Shown here: in pieces, positions 1 to 12,760 of the stretch | Layout: each line of letters starts with the position of its first letter | Position numbering within the stretch: the first letter of the stretch is position 1 | DNA from: Conus ventricosus | Lineage: Eukaryota > Mollusca > Gastropoda > Neogastropoda > Conidae | Assembly: GCA_018398815.1 (NCBI GenBank) | Contig: CM031611.1 | Location: forward strand, 36,198,261-36,262,260 | Direction of reading: 5' to 3' | DNA: 64,000 bases | Program-made: the position numbers and the translations under genes | The notes under the pieces: model-generated | Database searches by the model: none | The model's input: the letters and a program-made list of their open reading frames with translations, nothing else | Told to the model about the DNA's origin: nothing

Positions 1-575
1 TTTCTTTCCGTCAGTTTTTTTTTTCTTGTTTTGTCTTCTTTTTTTTTCAATGCGAACAAAACTTTTTAAACCACGATTAAAATGTTGATCCTCATTCATC
101 ATCCTTGGAATCTCCACAGACCATAAACAGACGAAACTTCATACTTCAAATTCAAAGTCAGAGAGATCTCTTGTACCCAAACCTGGATATTTCGGCACAT
201 ATTTCATGGCCATTACTTACCTGCGTTTGTGTTCCTAACATCTAAACATTCTCATAACTGCTAAAAGAAAACGCGCGACAACGACAACCTCGAGTACACT
301 GCGTGGTTGAGAGATATCGACCTGTCGTACGACCTCTATGATTTGTTTCCTTAAATGAAGCAAGCGAACATACCAGCAAAAGCCAACGTTGAATGTCTGC
401 ATAATGCGACAACCACATCTGCCCTACATTTAGCCCTTGACGGGAGCTAAGTGTGTTTCCATCACAAATTAAAGTGATCAGAAACGTAATCTTATTGCCA
501 AGTGGTTTATGTGGGTTTTTTTCACCTAAGACATCATCTTGCGCTCGGATTGCAGGGATAAGCGACTGTCTGTTC
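1..575. other. No recognisable gene or element
   Basis: Moderately AT-rich single-copy-looking sequence with poly-T runs near the start. Reading frames on both strands are short, and the longest one depends on the repeat that follows. I see no motif, splice pattern or transposon end that I can support. Confidence 0.5.
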
Positions 576-582
576 GGAGACA

Positions 583-705
583 TGCCAGTTTGCCGCGTGC
601 CGGATTGCCGCTTGCCACTTTGCCGCGTGCGACTTTGCCTTGTGCCACTTGCCGCCCGTGCCACTTTGCCGCGTGCCCCTTTGCCTCGTGCCACTCAGGC
701 CTTTC
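583..705. repeat. Degenerate 15-bp minisatellite
   Basis: About eight imperfect copies of a unit near 'tgccgcgtgccactt' run head to tail and are followed by a C-run at about 737-750. The repeat generates Arg/Gly/Lys/Gln-rich frames on the minus strand that should not be read as protein. Confidence 0.8.
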
Positions 706-828
706 CATTGTGTACTTTACCTCGACCCCTCCAAGCCCCCCCCCCCCCCCCTTCCCTTTTTCTCTCACTCTGAAACAACGTCAGTGAACATGCATTTCGT
801 TTATTTCATCTTTAGGATGCATCATTAC

Positions 829-968
829 ATGTACATCTCTCTCTCTCTCTCTCTCTCTCTCTGTAGGTATTAGGATAAAACGTCCATGTACATCTCTCTC
901 TCTCTCTCGTCTCTCTGTAGGTATTAGGATAAAACGTCCATGTACATCTCTCTCTCCTCTCTCTCTGC
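829..968. repeat. CT microsatellite inside a ~55-bp tandem repeat
   Basis: The sequence 'tgtacatctctctct' plus a CT run and the tail 'gtaggtattaggataaaacg' occurs twice in full and a third time in part. The CT runs therefore expanded inside a duplicated unit. It abuts the 3' end of the transposase exon downstream. Confidence 0.8.
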
Positions 969-987
969 GGCAGTCCAAGATAATTTC

Positions 988-2271
988 TTAGAACCGGCAG
1001 CCCATGTGTCGGCGCATTCCAGCAAGATATTCGTCAAGGTTTCTGGCGCCAGTGGCCAGCTCGTTTTCAAGCTGCCTGATCGCCTCCCTTCTTTCTCTGT
1101 ATCTCCGACGAGGAGGAGCAGGATGTTGTCCTAGGACAGCATTTGCTGTTGTGACCTGTGTCAATTCTTGTTCGTCTTTCAAACATTTAATTAACTCAAA
1201 CACATTAGGGTGGGCTTTGCCGATGGCAGCGTTCATCTTGTGATGCCATGATTCGAGCTTGTTATTTGTGCAAGTTTCACTCCCATGGACATTCCACATT
1301 CGCGCGGGAAACTGCCCGTCCAACCAGGTTCTCTGAAAATAATTCAGTAGTTCTGGAACTGCTGCTGCTCCGTTCATGTTGGACAAGGTGTGGAACATAC
1401 GGCGAACATGAGCAACTGGGACGGGGCCAATGCCATCAGACTCCTGATGACGCGACGAACTTCTGGAGTTTCCCTGTAGTCCTGGGTCAGTCCCAGGTGC
1501 TGCACCTGATGCCAGATGGCTTGTGCAAAATGGAAATTGCATCCCTTCATTGCACTGCCTGGGAACTGCAAACGCAAACACGCTATCATAGCCTGTTCGA
1601 AGTCGGTCATTATAACTGCTGGATTCCATTGTAGGTTAAGTCTTGCCATGCTTCCTTTCAGAATTTCAAACATTCGGTAATACGTATTCCTGGTTTTGTC
1701 TGGTAACAAGGCATATACAAGAGGGATGAAGAAGCCCAGAAACAAGACATGGAAACTGTACATTTGACAATAAATCTGTGGGGCAATTTTAAAAGTGCCG
1801 TCAATAAAAATGGTGTCCGAGCCAGCTAGGCGCTCCAGGTTTTCAGTGGTGCTGAATATGACCATCTCCTCATCTTGGTGCACAACAAAGTCATCTCCCC
1901 GTTTGGTTCTGGACCACTCCCCTTCAAGGTGGACATCAGCTCGAGTCTGTGGCAGAGCTGGCAGGGTTCTCCTTCGGGCCCGATTCATCTGCGACTTGCA
2001 TGATGAAAGGGCCGGAACCAGGAAGTCGTCATCTCGTTGAGGGGCTGCATCAGAAGTAACGTAGGCCCGGTAGACCTGACCCAGACTTCGAGTGGGATTT
2101 TCGGCAGCAAGTTTGCATAGATCTGACTTCAGCTTCGCTTTTGCGACTTGTTCGATGTCTGGGGCATGATTATGGTTGTCCGAGTTGTGAACTATGCGTA
2201 GCTCTCCCTCTTCCCCTACACACACAACGTACATAAAGGAATTACCGGATGTAGATATAAACGTGACAGTG
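988..2271 (-). pseudogene. MULE/FLYWCH-type transposase exon, frameshifted
   Basis: A DNA-transposon transposase of the Mutator-like (MULE) type. The first part of the exon ends a FLYWCH-like zinc finger (HNHAPD). It is followed by a MULE transposase core: first catalytic Asp in FIDGTFK, a block about a hard-to-miss YALLPDKTRNTYYRMFEILK segment, second Asp in IMTDFEQAM, and the family CxxH segment GCNFHFAQAIW. The C-terminal part (NKLESWHHKMN onward, ending GCRF) lies in another frame. The two frames overlap at about 1410-1440, where 'MALAP' should continue as 'VPVAHVRRMFHTL', so a one-base indel breaks the gene. The exon is open upstream to a TTTCAG acceptor at 2272-2280, and the Met at 2234 is probably internal. 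The N-terminal part of the zinc finger should lie on an earlier exon that I did not find. No TIRs were recognised around it. Confidence 0.8.
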
Positions 2272-2432
2272 CTGAAATCATCCGGTATAAGTCAAAAAGT
2301 TTAACTTATTGAAAAGTACACAGTGAGATTCAGTAAGGAACTTTCAGTTTCATTTTCCATTCGTCTTTTCTTTTTGCCATCATTTGACAACGCGTCTCTG
2401 GCTACTGGATTCGCCATGTATTGCAAAAACTT

Positions 2433-3480
2433 GCTGCTGACTGGTCAGTACTTACAATCACGTTGACTGGTCAGCAATTAGTCATATTGACTGGTCAGTG
2501 CTTAGTCATGTTGACTGGTCAGCACTTAAGTCATGTTGACTGGTCAGCACTTACAATCACGTTGACTGGTCAGCACTTACAATCACGTTGACTGATCAGT
2601 ACTTACAATCACGTTGACTGGTCAGTACTCATCGCGTTGACTGGCCAGCACTGACAATCACGTTGACTGGTCAGTACTCATCACGTTGACTGGCCAGCAC
2701 TTACAATCACGTTGACTGGTCAGTACTTGCAATCACGTTGACTGGTCAGTACTTACAATCACGATGACTGGTCAGTACTTACAATCACGATGACTGGTCA
2801 GTACAATCACGTTGACTGGTCAGCACTTACAATCACGTTGACTGGTCAGCACTTACAATCACGTTGACTGGTCAGCACTTACAATCACGATGACTGGTCT
2901 GTACAATCACGTTGACTGGTCAGTACTTACAATCACGTTGACTGGTCAGTACTTGCAATCACGTTGACTGGTCAGTACAATCACGTTGACTGGTCAGTAC
3001 TTACAATCATGTTGACTGGTCATTACAATCACGTTGACTGGTCAGTACTTACAATCATGTTGACTGTTCAGTACTTACAATCACGTTGACTGGTCAGTAC
3101 AATCACGTTGACTGGTAAGTACAATCACGCTGAACGGTCAGTACAATGATGACTGGTCAATACAATCACGTTGACTGGTAAGTACAATCACGTTGACTGG
3201 TCAGTACAATGATTGTTCAGCACTTACAATCACGTTGACTGATCAGTACTTACATCACGTTGACTGGTCAGTACAATCACGCTGACTGGTCAGCCCTTAC
3301 AATCACGTTGACTGGTCAGTACAATCACGTTGACTGGTCAGTACAATCACGTTGACTGGTCAGTACAATCACTGACTGGTCAGTGCAATCATGATGGTTG
3401 TGCCGTACTTACAATTAAGTTGACTGGTCAGTACAATCACGTTGACTGGTCAGTACAATCATTTTGACTGGTCAGTGCCT
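2433..3480. repeat. 22/26-bp minisatellite (about 40 copies)
   Basis: Roughly 40 head-to-tail copies of a unit built from 'gttgactggtcagtac' plus 'ttacaatcac'. Long (26 bp) and short (22 bp, lacking 'ttac') versions are intermixed. Each unit holds the interrupted palindrome TGAC-TG-GTCA. A few variants (TTAGTCAT) cluster at the left edge and the right edge is degraded, as expected for an old array. Confidence 0.95.
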
Positions 3481-3505
3481 ACAGTCATGTTATTTACAGC
3501 CTACA

Positions 3506-3757
3506 CCTCAGTGCCATTGCACCCTGGCCACACATTCCACAGCCTCCACCTCAGTGCCATTGCATCCTGGCCACACATTCCACAGCCTCCACCTCGGTGC
3601 CATTGCATCCTGGCCACACATTCCACAGCTCCACCTCAGTGCCATTGCACCCTGGCCACACATTTCACAGCCTCCACCTCAGTGCCATTGCATCCTGGCC
3701 ACACATTCCACAGCCACAACCTCGGTGCCATTGCATCCTGGCCACACATGTGGACTG
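3506..3757. repeat. 43-bp minisatellite (about 6 copies)
   Basis: Six copies of a 43-bp unit containing 'gtgccattgc', 'cctggccacacattccac' and 'agcctccacctc'. It lies directly after the preceding minisatellite with only a short junction. Open frames across it are repeat artefacts. Confidence 0.92.
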
Positions 3758-4080
3758 GAAGCCGGAATGTGTCTTCGACGATTCTAAATTCCCATTTGTT
3801 ACGCGTTTCAACGATTGACCCATGTTGTAGCACAACACACACACACACTCATGTAAACACCCGACGATACGTTGCGCATCTTTTAATATAGATCAAACTT
3901 CAAAACATTTCTAATGCGTGGCATTCCTTAGACAGCGCCAAGGTTTCATTATCATCATCTTTAAAACCAACAGGACTTCAGGGGATCACACCAGGGCCAA
4001 TACTACGTTCAAATAAATCGCATGTAGATGACACAAATGTGACAGCTATTTCAAATAGATTCGGTAATTTGAAATGTAAA
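3758..4080. other. Unassigned spacer between satellites
   Basis: Contains a short CA run (about 3833-3850) and otherwise AT-rich sequence. Nothing is recognised here. It leads into the first, very diverged unit of the long array. Confidence 0.5.
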
Positions 4081-5202
4081 CTATTTCACACCCAACCCTC
4101 CCCCATACACACACACACACACTCGCGCACACATATACATTTCCAAATGAATGTCTGCACAAACGGCTCACCATTGGCCCTTGCACTGGGCACATTGGCA
4201 GCAACACGACCCATTCATTTAAATATGGAGTAATCATTAACTTGCATAAAAAGCGGAAATATTTTATGACTACTTTATGTCTTATATCCCAACAGACCTC
4301 ATGGGTCATCTCGCGGCTGTAACGATGTCCACATCAATACTATGAAACAAAATAAATGCGCTCCGAAACATTATCCCACACATGCTATAAAGAAAGGATG
4401 GATCTATTCCACCATCTATAAAGGGAAGGATCTATCCCACACACACAATCTACTTCACACACACACACAAACCACGGACACACATTCCTAACCACGTACA
4501 TACAAACCAACGCCTACCTGTAAGCACACGTACAAGCACACCTCAACTCAACAACCCGTTCACATGCACATCATAGCAAGAATGAACCCAGCTATCATCA
4601 ACAATTCATCACATTGGGTTCTGTTACCGAAAGGTACAATGCGAGGCCATTGCATACATTTGGCAGCAACACGAACCGCTTATAATGCTAACGCAGAGTA
4701 GTAAAGAAGTCATAAGTGAGACTATTTCATTATTCACCTGTTTTATCTGATGGTCCCACAGACCTCAGTCATCTGAGGGCGATAATGTCCACATCAGGGC
4801 TGTAAAACACTAAACCCCCCCCCCCCCCCCCCCCGCCCCAAAACAAATTGATAATGCTACAAAATAATGGATTAAAACGGTCTATTTTACACACACACTC
4901 ACGCACCCAACCAACCTATGCACTGACGAACAAGCCCGCACACTAACTTACACAAGCAAGCTATGTATTTCCATTCCATTCACATCTACGACCAAAACAT
5001 TTGCAACGGCGTGCCATTGATAGGCCACTGCAAACATTTAGCAGCATCACGAAACGTTTACTGGAAAGTGGTGTAATCAATCAAATGGCATGAAAAACGG
5101 AATTAAAATCATTACTCTAATTTACTGATCTTATAGCCCACAGTTCCACAAGAAATTGGCAGTAACACAACCCATCTGTCGGGATAAAATACACACATAT
5201 AT

Positions 5203-5247
<45 letters not shown>

Positions 5248-5663
5248 GACCTTAAATGTGGAAAGATTTTACATTTCCCCGGTCATTTTGCTCACAGCCC
5301 AACCGACCTTAATGGGTCATATCAGAGCTGGAACATAATTGTTTTTCAAAAGACAAAAAATAAACATAAAAAAATCCCCTAAAATGTCATTCCACACACA
5401 GGCTGCTTAAACCAGAACTTCACACAAATTCTCTCCCCTCCACGTCTCTCTTACACGCATACTTCCTAACGACCTTGTTTGTTAGCACTCGTGCACTCAC
5501 ACACACGCACAATTGGACAGATAGTCTGTCTATGTGTGTACTTCATGTCTATTTTCCCTACGATAAATGGGTTCTCTCTCTCTCCGTACGTACATCTTTC
5601 TCTCTCTCATTACTCAAACTTATTCATCTTATAGCGCGCAGTTCCACAAAGATATTGGCTGTA

Positions 5664-5771
5664 ACACAACCCATTTGTCGGGGGAAAATAACCATAAAAT
5701 ACACACATAAAGTCTGTCCGTCTATGTGTGCATTTTATATATCCGTTTTCCCCACGATAAATGGGTTGTGT
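5664..5771. repeat. Palindrome (~108 bp hairpin) of the array unit, best-preserved copy
   Basis: Inverted repeat with arms starting ACACAACCCATTTGTCGGGG and ending in its near complement CCCCACGATAAATGGGTTGT, plus a second paired block ATACACACATA / TATGTGTG. The loop is about 10 nt (around 'tctgtccgtc'). The equivalent palindrome is present at about 6366-6481, 6601-6705, 7301-7413, 8126-8245, 8908-9029, 10040-10160, 14870-14991, 16010-16132, 17220-17339, 20461-20582, 23729-23849 and 26992-27112. Single broken arms lie at about 5164-5190 and 5545-5570. It resembles a foldback/MITE-like module now fixed within the array unit. Confidence 0.8.
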
Positions 5772-6100
5772 TTCTCTCTCTCTCTCTGTCTGCCTCTCTC
5801 GCTATGCATATATATATATATATATCCATATCTATATATATATATATATCGAGAGAGAGAGAGAGAGCTTAAAAGTGAAAATATTTTACATTTCCCAGGT
5901 CATTTTGCTCACAGCCCAACCGACCTTCATGGGTCATATCAGAGCTGGAACAACTTTATTTTTCAAAAGAAAAAATAAACATAAAAAAACCCCTAAAATG
6001 TCATTCGACACACAGGCTGCTTAAACCAGAACTTCACACAAATTCTCTCCCCTCCACGTCTCTTACACGCATACTTCCAAACGACGTTTGTTTGTTAGCG

Positions 6101-6137
<37 letters not shown>

Positions 6138-7431
6138 CCTATCCACTGTCCAACACACCCACATACTAACTTACACAAAAGGCAATGTATCTTCAATCAA
6201 TTCTATTCACATTCTTTTACTGAAACATTTGCAACAGCGTACCACTGATGGGCCGTTGCAAACATTTGGCAGCAACACGAAACGTTTACTGGAATGTGCA
6301 TGAAAAGCGGAATTATTACTCGAACTTTATCTTACAGCCCACAGTTCCACAAGGAACTGGGAGCAACACAATCTATTTATCGGAGGAAGAAAAGCTATAT
6401 GAAATACAGACAATTTGACAGTCTATCCGTTTATGTGTGTTTTTTATATATCTATTTTCCCCACAATAAATGGGTTCTGTTGCTCTCTCTCTCTCTACGG
6501 ACGTACATCTTTCTCTACGTACGTATATTTTTCTCTCTCCCTCCCATTACTCAAACTTATTCATTTTATTGCCCGCAGTTCCACAAGGATATCGGCTGTA
6601 ACACAACCCATTTGTCGCGGGAAAATAACTATAAAATACACATAAAGTCTGTCCGTCTACGTGTGTATTTTATACATCTGTTTTTCCCACGATAAATGGG
6701 TTGTGCACTCTCTCTCTCCCTCTTTCTCTCTCTATATATATATATGCATGCAAAGAGAGAGAGCGAGCTTAAAAGTAGAAAGCTTTTACATTTCCCGGTC
6801 ATTTTGCTCACAGCTCAACCGACCTTAATGGGTCATATCAGAGCTGGAACAACATAATTCGTTGTTTTATTTCTCAAAGGGAAAGACAATAACAAAAAAT
6901 CCCCTAAAATGTCATTCCCCATACAGGCTGCTTAAGCCAGAACTGGGCACAAATTCCCTCCCGTCCACGTCTCTCTTACACGCACACTTCCAAACGACGT
7001 GTGTTTGTGCGCACGCACACACACACGCAACAACCTACCAACTTTTCAACACACCCACATACTAACTTACAAACAAGCAATGTATTTGCAATCGATTCCA
7101 TTCACTTTCTTTTTTTACTGAAACATTTCCAGCGGCGTACCATTGACAGGCCGTTGCAAACATTTGGCAGCAACACGAAACGTTTACTGGAATATGGAGT
7201 AATCGATCAACGAGCATGAAAAGAGGAATCATTAATGCTCGAACCAAATTATTATATACCCCCCCCCCCACCCCCCCCGTTTCATAAGGAACTGGCAGCA
7301 ACACAACCCATTCATCGGGGGAAAAGCTATATGAAATACATACACGATTAGACTGATAGTCCGTCTATGTGTCCATTTCATATATCTATTTCCCCCACGA
7401 TAAATGGGTTGTGCTTCTCTCTGTAATCTCT

Positions 7432-7485
<54 letters not shown>

Positions 7486-8261
7486 ATATATATACACATA
7501 CGTGTGTGTGTGTGTGTGTGTGTACATATAAGTATACATACACACACACACATACTGACGTTAAAACTGATAAGATTTTACATTTCCTCACTCATTTTGC
7601 TCACAACCCAACCGGCCTTTATCGGTCATATCAGAGCTGTAACAGCATAAAAAACAATTCTATTTAAAAAAAAAAGTCCCCTAAAATGGCATTCCACATA
7701 CACGCAGCTAATACCAGAATCTGACACGAATTCACTCACACACCCTCCCCCTTTCTCTCTCTCTCTCCCCCTCACACACACACACACACGCGCGCACACA
7801 TTTCCAAAAAATGCCTCTTTGCACACACACACTTTCAAACGATCCCTCTTAGCACGCACACACACACATACACAATCTACGCACTGTCCAAGATAGCCAC
7901 ACACTAACTTACACAAGCAAGCTATGCATCTCCATTCCATTCAGATTTGTCACCGAAACATTTGCAACAGCGTACCACTGGCAGGCCGCTGCAAACCTTT
8001 CGCGGCAACATGAAACGTTTACTGGAAAATGGTGTAATCAATCACCTGGCATGAAAAACAGAATTCAAATCATTACGCCAATTTATTTAACTAATGGCCC
8101 ATAGTTCCACAAGGAATTGGCAGCAACATAACCCATTTATTGGGGATGAATAGCTATATAAAATGCACACAGAGACAGATTCAGTCTACCTGTATATGTG
8201 GTGCATTTCATATGTCTATTATCTCCCCAATGAATAGGTTGTATTCCTCCCCCCTCCACCC

Positions 8262-8310
<49 letters not shown>

Positions 8311-9481
8311 GTACGTACACAAATAATAAACTGAATTTAGAAGTAAAAAGATTTCATATTTCCTCAATTTTGCTCACAACCCAACCGACTTTTATGGGTC
8401 ATAGAGCTGTAACAAAACTTTTAATAAAGACAAAAAAATAAAGACCCCTAAACCGTCATTCCACACACAGGTGGCTGGCTATACCAGAATTCGACATGAA
8501 CTCGGTCTCAACCCCCACCCCTTTCTTTCTCTCTTCATCTCACACACACTAACCCACACACACTAACCCCCACACACGCACATTTTCAAACGACGCCCGT
8601 TTGCACGCACGCACGCACACACACACACACACGCGCACACACACACACACGCACACATACAATCTACCCACTGTCCAACACACCCACACACTAACTTACA
8701 CAAGTAAGCTACGTATCTCCATTCCGTTCAAATTTCTGACCAAAACATTTGCAACGACGTACCATTGAGGCCGCTGCAAACATCTCGCGGCAACATGAAA
8801 CGTTTACAGGAAAGTGGTGTAATCAATGAGCTGGCATGAATAGCGGAATTATCATTACTCTAACTTATTCATCTTATAGCCAACAGTTCCAGAAGGAATT
8901 GGAAGCAACACAACCCATTTATCAGGGAGAAATAGGTATGCAAGATGCACACAGAGACCGATACATTCAGTCTACCTGTCTATGTGTGCACATTTTATGT
9001 TTATTTTTCCTCCGATGAATGGGTCGTGTTCCTCCCTCTCTACGTACATAAAATGATAAACTGACGTTAGAAGTGAAACTGTTAAACATTTTCTGGTCAT
9101 ATTGCTCACAGCCCAATTAACCTTTATAGGTCATATCAGAGCTGTACAACGTCAAAGCATAATTATATTGTTTTTAAACAGACAAAAAAAATCCCATAAA
9201 AGACCCCTAAAATGTCATACCACATACAGGCGGCGTATAAACGAATTTGACAATCAACTCACTCTGCCCCCCCCCCCCCATTTTTTTCCCTTTCTTTTCA
9301 CACACACTTCCAAACAACGACCATGTGTAAACACACACACACAAACCTACTCACTGTCCAACACGCCCACCTACTAACTTACAGAAGGAAGCTATGTATG
9401 TATATCCATTCCATTCAGATGTGACTGAAACATTTGCAGTGGCGTACCATTGATACATCACTCTCTATCACTTTGTGTATA

Positions 9482-9493
9482 TGTATATATATA

Positions 9494-9546
<53 letters not shown>
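9482..9546. repeat. TA microsatellite of the array unit
   Basis: A pure TA run follows 'gcgtaccattgatacatc' and precedes 'cctttatgggtcatattg'. This is the uninterrupted version of the site into which the transposon at 10748 inserted. Confidence 0.9.
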
Positions 9547-9548
<2 letters not shown>

Positions 9549-10692
9549 CTACACCTTTATGGGTCATATTGGAGCTGCAACAACAAAATTCTATTTAAAA
9601 ACATTTTTTCTTAAAGTCCTCTGAAATGTCATCCGACATACATGCGGCTTATACCAGAATTTGACACAAACTCACTCACCGACCCTCAGCCGCCCCCCCC
9701 CCCCCCCCTCCCCCCTTCTCCACTAACTCACGCGCGAAAATACATACAGATATTTCCAAACGACGCCTGGTTACACACACACGCGCACACACACAATCTA
9801 CCCACTGTCCAACACACTCACTAACTTACACAAGCAAGCTATGTATCTCCATTCCGTTCAAATTTCTGACCAAAACATTTGCAACGACGTACCTTTGATA
9901 GGCCGCTGCAAACATTTCGCGGCAACATGAAACGTTTACAGGAAAGTGGTGTAATCAATCACCTGGCATGAATAGCGGAATTATCAATACTCTAACTTAT
10001 CCATCTTATAGCCAACAGATCGAGACGGAATTGGCAGCAACACAACTCATTTATCGGGGAGAAATAGCTATATAAAATGCACACAGAGACGGATACATTC
10101 CGTCTACCTGCCTATGTGTGTAATTTTTATGTCTATTTTTCCTCCAATGAATGGTTGTGTTCCTCCCACTCTACATACATAAAATAATAAACTGACGTTA
10201 GAAGTGAAACGGTTAACATTTTCTCGGTCATTTTGCTCACAGCCCAACTAACCTTTATAGGTCATATCAGAGCTGTACAACGTCAAATAATTATATTGTT
10301 TTTAAACAGACAAAAAACCCCATATAAGACCCCTAAAATGTCACACCACATACAGGCGGCTTATAAACGAATTTAACAATGAACTCACTCTGCCCCCCCC
10401 CCCCCCTTTTTTTCCCCCTTTCTTTTAACACACACATTTCCAAACAACGACCATTTGTATACCCACACATGCCACACACACACACAAACCTACTCACTGT
10501 CCAACACGCCCACCTACTAACTTACAGAAGCAAGCCATGTATGTATATCCATTCCATTCAGATTTGTGACCGAAACATTTGCAATGGCGTACCATTGATA
10601 CATCTCTCTCTCTCACTTTGTATATATATTTAACAAATGTTGCTCCCAGTACGGTTGAGCATTTTACAATCTGTTGGTACGTGCTACCATTA

Positions 10693-10736
<44 letters not shown>

Positions 10737-10838
10737 TATATATATATGTTAGTCAAATCGGGAAATCGGGCATTCTCCGAGAATGCCTGAAAGTTTAGGC
10801 ATTCACGGTAAATCCCTGGTTTGATCAGGCAATACCGG

Positions 10839-12082
10839 TGTAACGAAAAGCTTTAACTCCCCGAATGGTTCAACTCCCAGGGAGTTAAACTGTTCATATG
10901 TAAATTTTAACTCCCTGGGAGTTAAACTAGAATGACTCCCACCCTGTGCCAAAATAACTCCACTCAGTAAAACTTCAAAATGTTCTAAAATCTTTTTTGT
11001 ACAAGTCTCAACAAAATTTTTAAACATTAAGGGGGGAGTCATTTTGTACATATGACTTAACTCCCACCCTGTAACAGAATGACCCCCCTGGGAGTTAGTA
11101 CAGATCAACTCCCGGAGTTAATCCAGGCGTGTAAAAGTTTAACTCCCTGCCCACTAAGGGGAGTCAGTTTTTCACAGTTTAGAATAACTCCCCTGGGAGT
11201 TAATGTGTACACGTGTTTTCCGACTCCCAGGGAGTTACTTTGTAACAGAGGGGGAGTTAATCTGATCATGACCAAGATGACTCCCCACCCACCTATTCCC
11301 AGGTGTCTTTCGGTAAGAGAGTGGACAAGGGATTTAATGTTCATGATCATCATCATCATCATAGGAAAGGAAATGTCCGTGTACATATTCATGTGCTCAT
11401 CTATGCATGTCCTTGATATTTTACTATGCCTTTTTGTATATAATCTGTATGTAAAGTCTGTATGTACATGAATTAATGGTTTGATGCCTTTGGTAGAAAT
11501 ACTGTACCTTCAGTCTTTGGCGTTCTCTCTCTCTCTCATGGAATCTATGCGACTATCAGTCGCCCATAAGTGTAGGCCATTACACTCAAATGGTGTAGAA
11601 ATGGAACATTTCAATTTTCATTGTGTCATGCCGCCAAATTAGGGAGTGGGGGAGGGGGGGGGGGTTGAGAGGGTAAGGAAGGTGGGAAAGAATGACGAGT
11701 AGTCGCGACGTGACGTAAAATTGTATTGACTCGCTACATCTGTGAGAGAAGGAAGAAAAAGGGTTGGCATAGATTAGAAATTTGTGTGTGCGACACATGG
11801 GATAGAGAAAAGGGGAGGGGTCGTTTTGTACAATTTGTACAAGACGGTGGCTCCTTGGACCGATCTGATGAAGTTGTCAAGTGACTCGTCACAAGTGTGG
11901 AGGTGTGCGTGTGCCAAGCTAACAATGAAAGTCGGCCAGCCAATCAGAAAAACATACATTTTTCAATAAAATTCAGGACACGTGACTAATTCACATAAAC
12001 CAATAATATCGAAGGAAACAATTGTACCTGACAAGTCTTGATCTGGCAAGTTAGTGTAAGAACACACATATTCGAAAAAAAA

Positions 12083-12115
<33 letters not shown>

Positions 12116-12261
12116 GTATATTTGTTAAAACAAGTTTTAAAAAGGAATATTAAGACTCTACAAATTTGTTTCGAGCGCGTTGCGCTGTCATATATATATC
12201 TCAGCAGTGCACCCACACATCACCGACTGGTGTCCAGCCTATTCCAGGTTTACCTTCATGT

Positions 12262-12294
<33 letters not shown>

Positions 12295-12505
12295 GATGCA
12301 TGGGTGGTAGCGAGGTGTGGGAATGGGTGGTGGGTGGGAGTCATTCTGGTGGTATGTCAGAATAACTCCCCTGGAGTCAAACTGAAACACAGAGGGAGTT
12401 AGTTTTTTTATGTTCTAGTTTAACTCCCAGGAGTTAAAATTTACAAATGAACAGTTTAACTCCCTGGGAGTTAAACCATTCGGGGAGTTAAAACTTTTCG
12501 TTACA
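10839..12505. mobile_element. Nested 1.67-kb TIR element (TGTAACG...CGTTACA)
   Basis: Inserted in the left TIR of the larger transposon. The ends read TGTAACGAAAAG and CTTTTCGTTACA, flanked on both sides by CCGG (10835-10838 and 12506-12509; up to ACCGGT if the ends are drawn two bases shorter). The intact right TIR of the host element has one CCGG at the same place, which confirms a 4-6 bp target duplication. The TIRs run about 110 bp and are built of repeated AACTCCC(T/A)GGGAGTT palindromes, with more copies at 11085-11260 and 12364-12490. The interior holds a poly-A/TA run (about 12075-12120) and a GT run (about 12265-12291). No transposase is visible. TGT...ACA ends with a 4-bp duplication would suit a Ginger-like integrase family; that assignment is from memory and uncertain. 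Confidence 0.85.
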
Positions 12506-12565
12506 CCGGTAATGACTGAAAATTTTCAGGCATTATCAGGAAATGACTAAAAAACCGAAGCATCC

Positions 12566-12727
12566 CTTTGTGCCCACGTCTCTTTGTGCCCACGTCTCTA
12601 TAAAGTGGTTAGGGTTAGGGTTAGGGATAGGGTTAGGGATAGGGTTAGGGATAGGGTTAGACGTGGGCACAAAGAGACGTGGGCTCAAAGATACGTCTGT
12701 GGGCACAAAGAGACGTGGGCACAAAGA
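12566..12727. repeat. Telomeric (TTAGGG/TAGGGA) tract bounded by inverted repeats
   Basis: About nine TTAGGG-type repeats (12606-12660), several with the variant GATAGGGTTAGG, lie between inverted copies of a 20-21 bp unit (CTTTGTGCCCACGTCTCT on the left, AGAGACGTGGGCACAAAG on the right). Two units lie on the left and about four on the right, one of them degenerate. The structure is a small inverted-repeat module inside the 3.67-kb transposon, not a chromosome end. Confidence 0.88.
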
Positions 12728-12760
12728 TACGTTCCCCTAAAAACTACTTGTGCAAATTAA

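Larger units (their letters stand above)
4081..10747. repeat. Left part of a hairpin-bearing repeat array (4-28.4 kb)
   Basis: Tandem, diverged units of about 0.7-1.1 kb recur with the same landmarks: a C-run, a CA-rich tract with 'ttccaaacgacg', 'cccactgtccaacac', 'ctaacttacacaagcaagc', 'attccattca', 'acatttgcaacagcgtacc', 'gccgctgcaaacattt', 'gcggcaacatgaaacgttta', 'gtggtgtaatcaatca', a palindrome of about 110 bp, 'cattttgctcacagccca', 'gggtcatatcagagctg', then 'aaaatgtcatnccacata'. The anchor at the GCAAACATTT site occurs near 4660, 5030, 6260, 7160, 8000, 8780 and 9910. Units at 4.1-5.1 kb are much more diverged than those further right. CT, GT and TA microsatellites have expanded at fixed places in the unit. 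No coding capacity is seen. Confidence 0.88.

Noticed and set aside
2433..3480. CRISPR-like regular repeats
   Set aside because: There is no unique spacer between repeats, unit length varies 22/26 bp, and the context is eukaryotic.
9482..9546. TATA-box promoters in the many TA tracts
   Set aside because: Pure TA microsatellites at a fixed array position; no start site or gene follows.
12602..12660. Chromosome end
   Set aside because: Only about 55 bp of TTAGGG-type sequence, flanked on both sides by inverted repeats inside a transposon: an interstitial tract.
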